Shown: piece after piece, positions 1-8,511 of the stretch
How the letters are laid out: each line of letters starts with the position of its first letter
How positions within the stretch are numbered: position 1 is the first letter of the stretch
From: Candidatus Liberimonas magnetica
Lineage (GTDB): Bacteria > Elusimicrobiota > Endomicrobiia > Endomicrobiales > JAFGIL01
Reading direction: 5' to 3'
Assembly: GCA_020523885.1 (NCBI GenBank)
Contig: JAJAPY010000001.1
Span: forward strand, 1 to 64,000
Length of the DNA stretch: 64,000 bases
Notes under the pieces: generated by a model
Seen by the model: the letters and a program-made list of their open reading frames with translations, nothing else
What the model was told of the DNA's origin: nothing
Database searches by the model: none
Position numbers and translations under genes: made by a program

Positions 1-1
1 A

Positions 2-829
2 CTTCAAGCATTGGATTCGATCTTAAGCTGCGGCGCTTCAAGGATCGTAGTGCCAAGCAATCTCCCTACGTTAGAAGCAATGCCGCAGGACCTGGCGGGT
101 ATAGAGATTATTGAGAGTATACGTAAAACTTTGAACCTGCGTGAGCCGAGCACAAAAGAAAAAGGCATGCTTGCTTTTAAGAAAGGAAAAACCCCGGTCC
201 TGGAGCTTAGTGAACCGGTATTTATACAACTTATATACAACCTGAAAAAAGCCGGTGAACCTGCGGCGGATAAAACGGCATTATTTCCTGCAACGGTTAA
301 ATTACTTGAAGCTGAAACATTTATTGATCCAGCCCAGCAGAAGGCATGGAATGAGTTTATGGCTGAAGCCGGCCGCTTTGTTGAGCAGGTTAATGCTGCA
401 AGCGATGCAGAAAAAGCTGAACTGTGCAGCCAGGCTTTTGAGTACATACACGGGGCTCTGGTGCCTCTTGGCTGGGAAGTCCTTAGACAGAAATATCCTA
501 AACTCAAAGCCATGGAGTTTGAGAATGAACAGACAAAACAGGCATTTATGTTAGCGGCGTTACAAGTGCTTCTCCAGGACCCGGAGCATAAGTTTAATTT
601 TGAGGGTGAAGGAAGCGACCTGTACGCCAGCCCGGAGAGCCGTAAGAGCCTGCATCAGGAGCTTATGCAAGGTATTCTTTATGATTCACAAACTGCGGAA
701 GCTATAATGAACAGCCTCCTGGTCTATGGCAGCTTAGTGCCCGACTTGTTAAACGATATAAAAACTATGACGGCTCCTGCAGCACAGGGAGCTTTAAAAG
801 GCGTTCTGGCGATTGCCAGCGCAGCTTAG
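2..829 (+). CDS. Unknown protein, 5' end cut by window edge
   Basis: The reading frame is open from the first bases of the window, so the true start lies upstream and about 275 C-terminal residues are visible. The product is Ala/Leu/Glu-rich and looks helical. I see no signal peptide, membrane segment, cysteine motif or nucleotide-binding motif, and I do not recognise the family. The last 20 residues are small and hydrophobic (it ends ASAA). The stop is followed within a base by a large palindromic repeat. It could be the tail of a long helical or scaffold-type protein. Coding status is supported by its length and the codon pattern, not by homology. Confidence 0.7.
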   Translation, partial: LQALDSILSCGASRIVVPSNLPTLEAMPQDLAGIEIIESIRKTLNLREPSTKEKGMLAFKKGKTPVLELSEPVFIQLIYNLKKAGEPAADKTALFPATVKLLEAETFIDPAQQKAWNEFMAEAGRFVEQVNAASDAEKAELCSQAFEYIHGALVPLGWEVLRQKYPKLKAMEFENEQTKQAFMLAALQVLLQDPEHKFNFEGEGSDLYASPESRKSLHQELMQGILYDSQTAEAIMNSLLVYGSLVPDLLNDIKTMTAPAAQGALKGVLAIASAA

Positions 830-973
830 CATTACTTCGTTAAGTCGAACGTTCCACGACAGTCTTTTTTCTTCGGTGTCTTTGCGAGGAGCGAAGCGAC
901 GTGGCAATCTCCAAAACGCCGAGATTGCTTCGTCTCCGGCTCGCAATGACAAACCTCACTTAACGAAGTAGTG
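830..973. repeat. Palindromic repeat, 'TTGCGAG' family, copy 1
   Basis: The outer arms are near-perfect inverted repeats (CATTACTTCGTTAAGT at the left, ACTTAACGAAGTAGTG at the right). Nested inside, at about 878-950, is a second inverted repeat built from TTGCGAGGAGCGAAGC and its complement. The same inner core recurs five more times in the window (near 23693, 28781, 43146, 44376 and 54078). It sits directly behind the stop codon of the upstream gene and could fold into a long hairpin. Confidence 0.9.
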
Positions 974-1237
974 TTAGGGTCTGCTGAAAAACTAATCCCG
1001 CAAAGCGGGATTACACAGATTACAAACTACGATTACACAGATACCTCCCGGTAAACCTCAAAAAACCACTATTCTTTTCTGAATTTTCCGGTGCAATTTT
1101 TATAATATGCTTCGCCAATGTAAACTAAAATTTACAACGTTTTCATAAAATGATATAAACTCTAGATAATAATAAAAGCAATGGCAGCACAAAAACAGCT
1201 TATCAGGTTAGAAGATCAAAAGAATGTGGGGCAAAGC
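974..1237. other. Intergenic region with small hairpin and GATTACACAGAT motifs
   Basis: No gene is supported here. A hairpin AATCCCGC-AAA-GCGGGATT lies at 994-1012, followed by two copies of a GATTACACAGAT-type word that recurs near 16270-16315. An in-frame upstream ATG for the next gene exists at 1181 but has no convincing ribosome binding site. Confidence 0.6.
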
Positions 1238-2710
1238 ATGAAAGAAAAAGTTGTAGTTGCATTAGACTTGGGTACAACGGGGAACAGGGCTATAGCATTT
1301 TCAAAAACGGGCGCAATAGCTGCAAAGTCTTATTATGAGTTCCCTCAAATATTTCCAAACCCGGGATGGGTCGAACATAACCCTATGGACATACTTGATA
1401 CCTGTATAAAAACATTAAAAGATGTCATTAATACCGCAGGTGCGGCAAATATAGATTCTATCGGCATTACGAACCAGAGAGAAACAACTATTATCTGGGA
1501 TAAAAACACAGGCAGGCCTGTCTATAACGCTATAGTATGGCAGTGCAGAAGGACTGAAGGTATCTGCAGCAGCTTAAAAGAACATAAGAAAGTTATAAAG
1601 CATAAAACCGGTTTGTTCCTTGACCCGTATTTCTCGGCGACAAAGATTAAATGGATATTTGACAATGTCGGGGGCGTAAAAGAAAAGGCACTGAAAGGAG
1701 AGCTGTTGTTCGGCACCCCGGAAACCTGGATATTGTGGAATTTGACCGGAAAGAAAGTTCATGCAACAGAGCCGAGCAATGCCTCAAGAACGCTTTTATT
1801 CAACATAAAAACCCTTGAGTTTGACGATGAACTGCTAAAGATATTTAATGTGCCAAAAAATATCCTGCCTGAGGTTAAAGACTCAGATTCGCTTTTTGGA
1901 TTTACCGATACCAAAATAACCGGAGCAGAAATTCCCATACACGGCATATTGGGAGACCAGCAGGCATCTTTGTTCGCTCATTGCGGCTGGGAAGACGGCT
2001 TGATCAAAGCTACTTACGGGACAGGGATATTTATTCTTACCGGCACTAAAGAAAAGCTTGTTAAAAGCGGTTCCTTGATAACGACCGTTGCCTGGAAGAC
2101 CGGAAAAACTGCCAGTTATGCCCTTGAAGGAAGCGTGTTCATGGGAGGGGCGTCTATTCAGTGGTTAAGGGATAATTTAAAGATAATAAGTTCTGCTTCC
2201 GAGACCGAAGAGACAGCAGGGTCTTTGAACGATAACGAAGGGGTTTATTTTGTCCCGGCTTTTCAAGGTCTTGGGGCTCCCTACTGGGACCCGGATGCCA
2301 GAGGGCTCCTTATCGGGCTTACTCGTAAATCAAGCAGGGCAAATATAGTAAGGGCTGTTGTAGAATCTCTTGCATATCAGGCTAAAGACGTAATGGAAAC
2401 AATGAAAAAAGATCTCAAAGATGATTTTAAGGTTTTGAGGGTTGATGGGGGCGCATGTGCTAACAATTTTCTTATGCAGTTTCAGGCGGACATACTTTCT
2501 TTGCCTGTTGAACGGCCGAAAGCTTTAGAGCTCACGGCGCTTGGTGCCGCAGGTATCAGTGCCATAGGCTCAGGTTTCTGGGACAGAAAAGACTTGGTAA
2601 ATATAAGGAATACTGAAAGAAAATTCATACCTGTAATGGATAAAAAGAAAGCGGAAATTTATTATCAAAAGTGGAAAGATGCAGTAGAAAGAAGCAAGAA
2701 ATGGAATTAA
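1238..2710 (+). CDS. glpK: Glycerol kinase
   Basis: FGGY-family sugar kinase that phosphorylates glycerol to sn-glycerol 3-phosphate with ATP in the cytoplasm. The N-terminus has the first phosphate-binding loop (LDLGTTGNRA). It is followed by GITNQRETT, the glycerol-kinase-typical GDQQASLF segment and YGTGIF, and then GLGAPYWDPDARG and the C-terminal VDGGACAN ATP-binding region. At 490 aa it matches the usual family length. I start at the ATG at 1238 rather than the in-frame ATG at 1181, because family members begin just before the first loop and a GGGG stretch precedes it. The loop reads GTTGN where many family members have GTTSS. No glpF or glpD lies next to it, so it appears to be a single-gene unit. 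Confidence 0.93.
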   Translation: MKEKVVVALDLGTTGNRAIAFSKTGAIAAKSYYEFPQIFPNPGWVEHNPMDILDTCIKTLKDVINTAGAANIDSIGITNQRETTIIWDKNTGRPVYNAIVWQCRRTEGICSSLKEHKKVIKHKTGLFLDPYFSATKIKWIFDNVGGVKEKALKGELLFGTPETWILWNLTGKKVHATEPSNASRTLLFNIKTLEFDDELLKIFNVPKNILPEVKDSDSLFGFTDTKITGAEIPIHGILGDQQASLFAHCGWEDGLIKATYGTGIFILTGTKEKLVKSGSLITTVAWKTGKTASYALEGSVFMGGASIQWLRDNLKIISSASETEETAGSLNDNEGVYFVPAFQGLGAPYWDPDARGLLIGLTRKSSRANIVRAVVESLAYQAKDVMETMKKDLKDDFKVLRVDGGACANNFLMQFQADILSLPVERPKALELTALGAAGISAIGSGFWDRKDLVNIRNTERKFIPVMDKKKAEIYYQKWKDAVERSKKWN

Positions 2711-2867
2711 TTAAAGTCAGTGAATAGTAAATAGTGAATGCTGAATAGTTCGAGGAATTTAATACATGCGACATGATCCCGTCGTAGGGGATAGAAAGAA
2801 ATGATCCTGATAATAAATCTACCAATAAGATATGGTATAATTATATAGTGACAAGAGGTATTTAAAT

Positions 2868-3536
2868 ATGGCAAAAGAAGCAAAAGCGCGACTTAAAATA
2901 AATAAACTTCTTGAAGATGCTGGTTGGAGATTTTTTGATTCTCATGAAGGCAAAGCCACTATAATTCTTGAAAACAATATCAAAATAACAGAATCTATCC
3001 TCAATGATATGGGGGAAGATTTTGATAAAGTAAAAAATGGTTATATTGATTTTCTTCTGTTGGACGAAAAGGGTTTTCCGTTTATTATTTTAGAAGCAAA
3101 AGCAGAAGATAAGAATCCTCTTTTTGGCAAAGAACAGGCCTGCAAATATGCGCTTTCACAAAACTGCCGATTTGTTATTTTATCTAATGGAAATATTCAT
3201 TATTTTTGGGATATAGAACGAGGCAATCCAAATGTCTTAAGCAGGCTCCCTTCACCTGAAACAGTAGAAGGATCTAAGAACGAGCTGCTGGATGAAGAGT
3301 TTGATAAATTTGACAGCCGTTACCTGCCAAAAGAAGAGTACTTTGATTACGCAAAAACCATGTTTAAAGCCTACATTGTTGACACCGAATTCAGGGAGAT
3401 TATTGAGAATGGTAATTTTGCTTACTTAAATGTTACACCATTCGGCGAATCTTTCAAAAAACTTTCACCCGAACTACGAAAAGCTATACTGGAATATGTA
3501 AAAGACTTTGTTTCACTTAACAGGTTTATCGCATGA
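2868..3536 (+). pseudogene. hsdR: HsdR remnant: N-terminal nuclease joined to C-terminal tail, motor domains deleted
   Basis: The first ~125 residues match the N-terminal nuclease of type I restriction R subunits, with a PD-(D/E)xK-like core (D61, E76-A-K78). The last ~80 residues (from LDEEFDKF through FKAYI and ending YVKDFVSLNRF) look like the extreme C-terminus of the same subunit. The DEAD/DEAH translocase domains that normally lie between are absent. The frame is intact, so this reads as an in-frame internal deletion giving a 222-aa product, against roughly 800-1000 aa for an intact subunit. A KilA-N gene and an hsdM stub follow. A residual nuclease is possible but there is no motor for restriction. 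The family call is secure; the deletion is inferred from recalled family architecture. Confidence 0.75.
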
Positions 3537-3554
3537 ATAAGGAAGGTGCAAAAA

Positions 3555-4370
3555 ATGAGCCAAATTAAAGTATTAGATACCGTTGTTTCTTTCTATTCAA
3601 AAGAACGGGATGATTATATTTGCCTTACAGATATCGCGCGCTATAAGGATTCAGAACGAACCGACTACATAATTCAAAATTGGCTTAGAAACCGCAATAC
3701 AATAGAGTTTCTTGGTATATGGGAACAGCTTAATAACCCATTTTTTAAACCCACCGAATTCGAGGGGTTTAGAAAACAGGCTGGAATTAATAGTTTTGTT
3801 CTTACCGCAAAACAGTGGATAGAAAAAACAGGCGCACGCGGCCTTATTTCAAAATCCGGAAGATATGGCGGTACTTATGCCCATAAAGATATAGCTTTTG
3901 AATTTGCTTCATGGGTTTCAGTAGAGTTCAAGCTTTATCTTATTAAAGAATTCCAGCGGTTAAAGGATGAAGAAATATCCGCAAAAAATCTGGGATGGAA
4001 CCTTCAGCGGACTCTTGCCAAAATTAACTATACCATTCATACAGATGCAATCAAAGAGAATCTTATGCCAAAAGAATTAAGCAAACAACAAATAACCATA
4101 GTTTACGCATCAGAAGCAGACCTGCTAAATGTTGCTCTTTTCGGCAAAACCGCAGCTGTGTGGCGCGCAGAAAACCCAAGTAAAGACGGCAATATACGCG
4201 ATTATGCAACAATGGAACAATTAGTGGTGCTCAGCAACCTTGAAAGCATAAACTCAGTTCTTATACGCCAGGGTATGGATTCATCGCAGAGAATACTAAA
4301 ATTAAATGAAGTAGCTATTGCCCAAATGCGCTCGCTCCTGTCGCATAACTCAATTAAAAGGTTGAAATAA
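3555..4370 (+). CDS. KilA-N domain DNA-binding protein
   Basis: The N-terminal ~110 residues match the KilA-N/APSES-type DNA-binding fold (YICLTDIARYKD, then IIQNWLRNRNTIEFLGIWE, then WIEKTGARGLISKSGRYGGTYAHKDIAFEFASWVS in outline). The C-terminal half is the helical region often attached in bacterial homologues that sit beside type I restriction genes. The ATG at 3555 is preceded by GGAAGG at 3541-3546; the GTG at 3546 is too close to that site. The stop overlaps the ATG of the hsdM stub (TAATG), so the two were translationally coupled. It is the only intact member of this decayed locus and may act as a regulator or an accessory immunity or phage-related factor. Confidence 0.82.
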   Translation: MSQIKVLDTVVSFYSKERDDYICLTDIARYKDSERTDYIIQNWLRNRNTIEFLGIWEQLNNPFFKPTEFEGFRKQAGINSFVLTAKQWIEKTGARGLISKSGRYGGTYAHKDIAFEFASWVSVEFKLYLIKEFQRLKDEEISAKNLGWNLQRTLAKINYTIHTDAIKENLMPKELSKQQITIVYASEADLLNVALFGKTAAVWRAENPSKDGNIRDYATMEQLVVLSNLESINSVLIRQGMDSSQRILKLNEVAIAQMRSLLSHNSIKRLK

Positions 4371-4530
4371 TGCTTGATACCGAAACAAAGCGAAGAATAG
4401 ACACTGCCGCGATATACTGGTAGGCAAAGTGCCGGACCCAAAAAGTCAGGTGGAACAGATAACAATTGCCCTTGTTTACAAGTTCATGGATGACATCATT
4501 AAGGGAAATGTACTCTATTGTTCAAAATAG
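4370..4530 (+). pseudogene. hsdM: HsdM N-terminal remnant, frameshifted and truncated
   Basis: Read from the ATG at 4370, the product begins MLDTETKRRIDTA and hits a TAG at about 4421. Restoring one base near 4411 (GCC-GCG to GCC-CGC) recovers the conserved HsdM N-terminus (RDILVGKVPDPKSQVEQI, then ALVYKFMDD). After FMDD the sequence diverges and stops at 4528-4530. The SAM-binding and catalytic motifs (GxG, NPPF) are missing entirely, so no methyltransferase activity is possible. Together with the deleted hsdR this shows the type I system is dead. No specificity subunit is present. Confidence 0.85.
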
Positions 4531-4735
4531 TTGATCCTGCCTGATAAATCCGATAACAATTAGAACAAAAAGGATTGAATTATTAATGGAAAAACGAAAG
4601 TACTATGTTAAAAGGTTTTCATATTGTAGATTTGGTAATAGGCGTAAAAAAGATAAATAATAAAAGACGGAGGTAGGAAGACAGTTTAGGAAAAATAAAT
4701 AGCGTTTAATAACACTATGTTAAAACGGGAGGAAC
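4531..4735. other. Intergenic region after the decayed restriction locus
   Basis: About 205 AT-rich bases with no supported gene. They may include unrecognisable debris of the restriction locus. A good ribosome binding site (GGGAGGAAC) for the parvulin gene lies at its end. Confidence 0.5.
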
Positions 4736-5017
4736 ATGTCTACAGCAAAAGCACGGCACATTTTGGTTTTAAACGAAGAAGAATGCAAGAACCTCAAAGC
4801 TCAAATAATGAAAGGGAGCGATTTTGCGGCAATTGCAAAGAAACATTCAAAATGCCCTTCAGGTAAACAGGGCGGGTATCTGGGCGAATTTTGCCAAGGC
4901 GAGATGGTAAAGGCATTCGATGAAGTCGTTTTTAAAGAAGAAATCGGCAAGATTCACGGCCCCGTAAAAACCCAGTTCGGTTACCACCTTATTGAAATAA
5001 TGGAAAGGGAGGACTAA
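4736..5017 (+). CDS. ppiC: Parvulin-type peptidyl-prolyl cis-trans isomerase
   Basis: A 93-aa single-domain parvulin that catalyses cis-trans isomerisation of Xaa-Pro bonds, probably cytoplasmic because there is no signal peptide. Family hallmarks are ARHILV at the N-terminus, FAAIAKKHSKCPSG, GGYLGEF, MVKAFDEVVF and the C-terminal QFGYHLIEI. The length matches E. coli PpiC (93 aa). A strong GGGAGG ribosome binding site sits 5 bases before the ATG. It appears monocistronic, with a palindromic repeat immediately downstream. Confidence 0.93.
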   Translation: MSTAKARHILVLNEEECKNLKAQIMKGSDFAAIAKKHSKCPSGKQGGYLGEFCQGEMVKAFDEVVFKEEIGKIHGPVKTQFGYHLIEIMERED

Positions 5018-5025
5018 TTGTTAAG

Positions 5026-5136
5026 AAAATGCAAAATGAAAAACTTAAAATTAAGGTGTCCCGCTTTGCGGGACTATTTTATAATTAATCCCGCCTTGGC
5101 GGGATACCATAATTTGCAATTTTCAATTTGCATTAA
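5026..5136. repeat. Palindromic repeat, 'GCAAAATG' family, copy 1
   Basis: The left arm is a run of AAAATGCAAAATGAAAA words and the right arm is the complement (AATTTGCAATTTTC). Two small hairpins lie between them (TCCCGCTTTGCGGGA and ATCCCGCCTTGGCGGGAT). The same architecture recurs near 6417, 15411, 31560, 33216, 45519 and 55791. Confidence 0.9.
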
Positions 5137-5208
5137 ATTCAGGCAGCGGTATTGAAGAAACCTCCGGCTCCTGCCGGAGAGGCTCCGCCGCAGAATGAGC
5201 ATAAAACC

Positions 5209-6408
5209 ATGAACGAACTTTTCAGGTCGTTACGCCATAAAAACTATAGGCTTTTTTTTATTGGACAGGTGATATCAACTATCGGTATTTGGCTCCAGAT
5301 GACAGCAGGGCCGTGGCTTGTTTACAGGCTTACGAACTCTGCTTTTCTTTTAGGGGTAGTGGGGTTTTTGGCCCAGGTCTTTGTACTTGTCCTTTCACCT
5401 TTAGCAGGCACGGTCGCAGACCACTACGACAGAAAAAAACTCCTTATGTTGACCCAGTCGCTTGCGATGCTGCAGGCTTTTGTCATGGGGATTCTGGTTC
5501 TGACCGGGCATATACAGCTCTGGCATATATTTGTACTTGTTGCTTTCATGGGGATAGTAAGCGCGTTCGATATGCCGGTAAGGCAGGCGTTCGTAGTTCA
5601 ACTGGTAGGCAAAGAGGACCTTATGAATGCTATAGGTTTAAACTCCTTCATTTTTAACAGTGCACGCATAATAGGGCCTGCTTTGGCAGGTATATTGATA
5701 GCTTCTGCCGGAGAAGGGATATGTTTTATCTTGAATGGGGTAAGCTACATTGCAGTTTTTATTGCAGTAGTATTGATAAAACCCATACCCGATCTAAGTT
5801 CCAACAATGATCAAGGGATCCTAAGCAAGTTTGTTTCGGGTTACAAATACATCCGGCGCTCAAAAAACATATATGCTCTTTTGTTCCTTCTTGCCATTAC
5901 AGGCATGACCGGCATTTTTCCTATGGCTCTTATGCCTATAATAGTAAAGGATATTTATAAAATGAATGCATCGGGGCTCGGTATTTTTATGTCGGCTATG
6001 GGGATAGGTGCGCTTTCAGGCACTATGATAGTCGCAGCAAGAAAATCCATAGAGAAACTCGAAAGGACTATTTATTTTTCTGCTTTATATTTTTCGTTTT
6101 TTGTCATCGCCTTCGGCCTGATAGAATTAAAAGCGGTAGCCTTACTTCTTTTGGTAGCGATAGGTTTTTTCCTGGTTCTACAGATGTCATTCACAAATAC
6201 ATTTATTCAGCTTACCGTAACGGATGAAATGCGCGGCAGGGTCATGGGTTTTTTTATAATGGCATTTATGGGGTTTGCTCCGATAGGAAGTTTAATGGCC
6301 GGTTCTCTGGCTCACAGGTTCGGAGTTCAGGTTTCCCTGGTTGTTGGAGGCACTATAAGCATTGTTGCTGCCCTGTTGCTGAAAGACAGGATACTCAAGG
6401 AGCAGTGA
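5209..6408 (+). CDS. MFS transporter, EntS-like exporter family
   Basis: About 400 residues with the 12-helix pattern of the major facilitator superfamily. The opening (FRSLRHKNYRLFFIGQ, then WLQMTAGPWLVYRLT) is characteristic of the EntS/MFS_3 exporter group, and an ADHYDRKKLL-type loop follows TM2-3. The likely role is proton-driven efflux of a small molecule across the inner membrane; the substrate cannot be told. I start at the ATG at 5209, since the in-frame TTG at 5152 would add a Pro-rich tail encoded by repeat-like DNA. It converges on ygiQ across a half repeat. Confidence 0.88.
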   Translation: MNELFRSLRHKNYRLFFIGQVISTIGIWLQMTAGPWLVYRLTNSAFLLGVVGFLAQVFVLVLSPLAGTVADHYDRKKLLMLTQSLAMLQAFVMGILVLTGHIQLWHIFVLVAFMGIVSAFDMPVRQAFVVQLVGKEDLMNAIGLNSFIFNSARIIGPALAGILIASAGEGICFILNGVSYIAVFIAVVLIKPIPDLSSNNDQGILSKFVSGYKYIRRSKNIYALLFLLAITGMTGIFPMALMPIIVKDIYKMNASGLGIFMSAMGIGALSGTMIVAARKSIEKLERTIYFSALYFSFFVIAFGLIELKAVALLLLVAIGFFLVLQMSFTNTFIQLTVTDEMRGRVMGFFIMAFMGFAPIGSLMAGSLAHRFGVQVSLVVGGTISIVAALLLKDRILKEQ

Positions 6409-6416
6409 AAAACTCA

Positions 6417-6480
6417 TTGCCTGCCGGAGCGGGATACTATAATTTTGCATTTTGCAATTTTCATTTTGCATTTAAGTTGG
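6417..6480. repeat. Half copy of the 'GCAAAATG' family repeat
   Basis: Only the right half is present (GAGCGGGATAC followed by ATTTTGCATTTTGCAATTTTC). It lies between the convergent MFS and ygiQ genes, and the missing arm means it cannot form the full hairpin. Confidence 0.75.
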
Positions 6481-6486
6481 ATTGTT

Positions 6487-8202
6487 CTATTTTCGTCTTT
6501 TGTAATGTTCTCTTCCCACCACAACTGCTTTTTGGGATTCCCGCTTTCCAAGGTCTTTTTCCACAAAAACTTCTTTACCGCTGTACGGGTCTATACCCGT
6601 ATGATAAATACAGGTGGAATAGGTTGAAGGAAGCGGAGTAAAAACCTGCACTTGTTCGGGAGTTATCTTTAACTCTCTTCTTGTATATTCCTTTAGATCG
6701 AACATTTCTTTTAATGTACACCCGGGATGGGCTGCGATAAGATAATAGGTGAGATACTGTTTAGGCGAGTATTCGCTTTTTTGCATATTTAATTTGTTGA
6801 ACTCATCCCTGAAGGTTTTTAAGGAATCTACGCCGGGTTTGCCCATAAGATCTAAGACCCCTTTAGCAATATGCTCGGGTGCAAGCTTAAGCTGGCCTGA
6901 AATATGGTTATTCACCAATTGTTCTATATATTTCTTTCCGCAGGTTTTATCGTTTATGACCATATCACAGCGTATGCCTGAAGCCACAAAAACTTTTTTG
7001 ATCCCTTCGATATTCATGATTTTATTTAAAAGGTTTAACTGCGGCCCGTGATTTATTGGCATCCGGCTGCAGATTGTTGGAAAAAGGCAGCGTTTCCCTT
7101 TACAGCTTCCTTTTTCCTGCTTGGCCTTGCATTCTATCATGTACATATTCGCGGTCGGGCCGCCGACATCGCTTAAATACCCCTTAAATCCAGTAAGTTT
7201 TGTGATCTCATAAACTTCTTTTAAGACAGATCCTTCGCTCCTGGATGTAACCGTCCTTCCTTGATGGACAGCGATAGAGCAGAAATTGCATTCGCCGTAA
7301 CAGCCCCTATGAGTTGCTACAGAAAACCTTATAGTCTCAAGAGCTTTTGTAGGGCCGCCTGCCCTGTAATAAGGGTGCACATCCCGTTCATACGGCAGGC
7401 CGGATATTTCATCAAGCTCTTCCTGCGTCAAAGGAAGGCTTGGCGGGTTTTGTATTAAGAACCTTGTGTCCTGTTTCTGGCACAGGCCTTTGGCAGTAAA
7501 GGCGTCGTTGTTCTCGTAAAAAGCTTTGAACATGGTGATAAACTCTGCGTTATTGGTTTTAACCGTTTCATAAGGCGGAAGGACAATGTAATCGTTTACG
7601 CATTCTTTTGAAATATAGCAAATACCTTTAATATCCTCATAACTTTTACCTTCTTTTAACCTTGAGGCCAGCTCCAGGGTGCTTTTTTCACCCATGCCGT
7701 AAACCAGGATATCTGCTTTTGCGTCAAAAAGGATGGAGCGTTTTACAGAATCAGTCCAGTAGTCATAATGAGCGATCCTTCTTAAGCTTGCTTCAATACC
7801 GCCTAAAATAATCGGTTTTGTATTCTTAAAGTATCTTTTAATAAGGTTGGAGTAGACTATTGCAGCTTTGTCAGGCCTTTTTGTATTTTCACCGCCGGGA
7901 GTAAAATCGTCGAATTTCCGCCTTTTTTTTGAAACCGTATAGTTCGCTACCATGGAATCCACCGAACCTGCGCTGACACCCCAGAAAAGTTCCGGCTCAC
8001 CCAATCTTGTTATTTCCGGGCCGCTCGTAACATCCGGCTGCGCTATAATGCCTATCCTGTAGCCTTTCTCGAACAGGAGGTTGGCGATTACGGCAACACC
8101 AATATATGAGCTGTCGATATAGGTGTCTCCTGTGACAAGAATGATATCAAGCTTGTCCCAGCCGAATTTTTCCATCTCTTCTTTAGTTGTAGGCAAAAAC
8201 AT
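6487..8202 (-). CDS. ygiQ: YgiQ family radical SAM protein (UPF0313)
   Basis: A 571-aa radical SAM enzyme of the YgiQ family, whose reaction is not established. The N-terminal half has the cobalamin-binding-like region typical of the family (GDTYIDSSYIG, GGIEASLRRIAHYDYW). The SAM-type [4Fe-4S] cluster motif is C301-YGE-C305-NF-C308, followed by SDVGGPTANMY and a Cys-rich stretch (CKGKRCLFPTIC). The late QVFTPLPSTYST segment is a strong family signature. The length is slightly short of the E. coli protein, which has a longer tail. It is encoded alone, convergent with the MFS gene. Annotation confidence is high; function is unknown. Confidence 0.93.
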   Translation of the reverse strand: MFLPTTKEEMEKFGWDKLDIILVTGDTYIDSSYIGVAVIANLLFEKGYRIGIIAQPDVTSGPEITRLGEPELFWGVSAGSVDSMVANYTVSKKRRKFDDFTPGGENTKRPDKAAIVYSNLIKRYFKNTKPIILGGIEASLRRIAHYDYWTDSVKRSILFDAKADILVYGMGEKSTLELASRLKEGKSYEDIKGICYISKECVNDYIVLPPYETVKTNNAEFITMFKAFYENNDAFTAKGLCQKQDTRFLIQNPPSLPLTQEELDEISGLPYERDVHPYYRAGGPTKALETIRFSVATHRGCYGECNFCSIAVHQGRTVTSRSEGSVLKEVYEITKLTGFKGYLSDVGGPTANMYMIECKAKQEKGSCKGKRCLFPTICSRMPINHGPQLNLLNKIMNIEGIKKVFVASGIRCDMVINDKTCGKKYIEQLVNNHISGQLKLAPEHIAKGVLDLMGKPGVDSLKTFRDEFNKLNMQKSEYSPKQYLTYYLIAAHPGCTLKEMFDLKEYTRRELKITPEQVQVFTPLPSTYSTCIYHTGIDPYSGKEVFVEKDLGKRESQKAVVVGREHYKRRK

Positions 8203-8222
8203 GTTAACCCCTTTATAGTTTC

Positions 8223-8308
8223 TTAGTTCGGAGTCTGGAGTTCGGAGTGAGTCAGAGACTCTAGACTTTGAATTTAAGGTTTTGGTTTTACTACGAACTC
8301 CGAACTAA
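8223..8308. repeat. Inverted repeat element with TTAGTTCGGAG / CTCCGAACTAA ends
   Basis: An 86-bp element upstream of ygiQ with perfect 11-bp inverted ends (8223-8233 and 8298-8308). A GAGTCTGGAGTTCGGAGT stretch and a GAGACTCTAGACTT stretch lie inside. It is a single copy in this window. Confidence 0.75.
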
Positions 8309-8347
8309 TATAATTTATCATATTTCATTTAATTAATCCAAGATCGT

Positions 8348-8376
8348 TTGCTATTATGTCAAATAAAGAGTATAAT
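8348..8376 (+). promoter_or_regulatory. Putative sigma70-type promoter for the gene at 8512
   Basis: TTGCTA at 8348-8353 and TATAAT at 8371-8376 are separated by 17 bases. The following ~130-base leader shows no recognised riboswitch. The rest of 8309-8511 holds no gene. Confidence 0.55.
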
Positions 8377-8511
8377 ATAAATAGAAGATAGAAATCGGAT
8401 GTACTTTCCAGATACAATTTCTACAAAAACCCCCTTTCTTATCATCCTGCAAAAAAGGTTCTGTCATGTTTTTAATTATGCGGGGGACAACGATTCCATG
8501 GGAGCAAGTCA

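Noticed and set aside
1181-1237. 19-residue N-terminal extension of glycerol kinase
   Set aside because: Family members start just before the first phosphate loop and the upstream ATG has no ribosome binding site.
6405-6641. Short frames downstream of the MFS gene
   Set aside because: They translate a repeat arm and the antisense of the ygiQ end, with no ribosome binding site or homology.
8390-8511. Leader before the 8512 gene considered as a riboswitch
   Set aside because: GC-rich patches such as GCGGGGGACAACG do not match any riboswitch core I know, and no clear stem set was found by eye.
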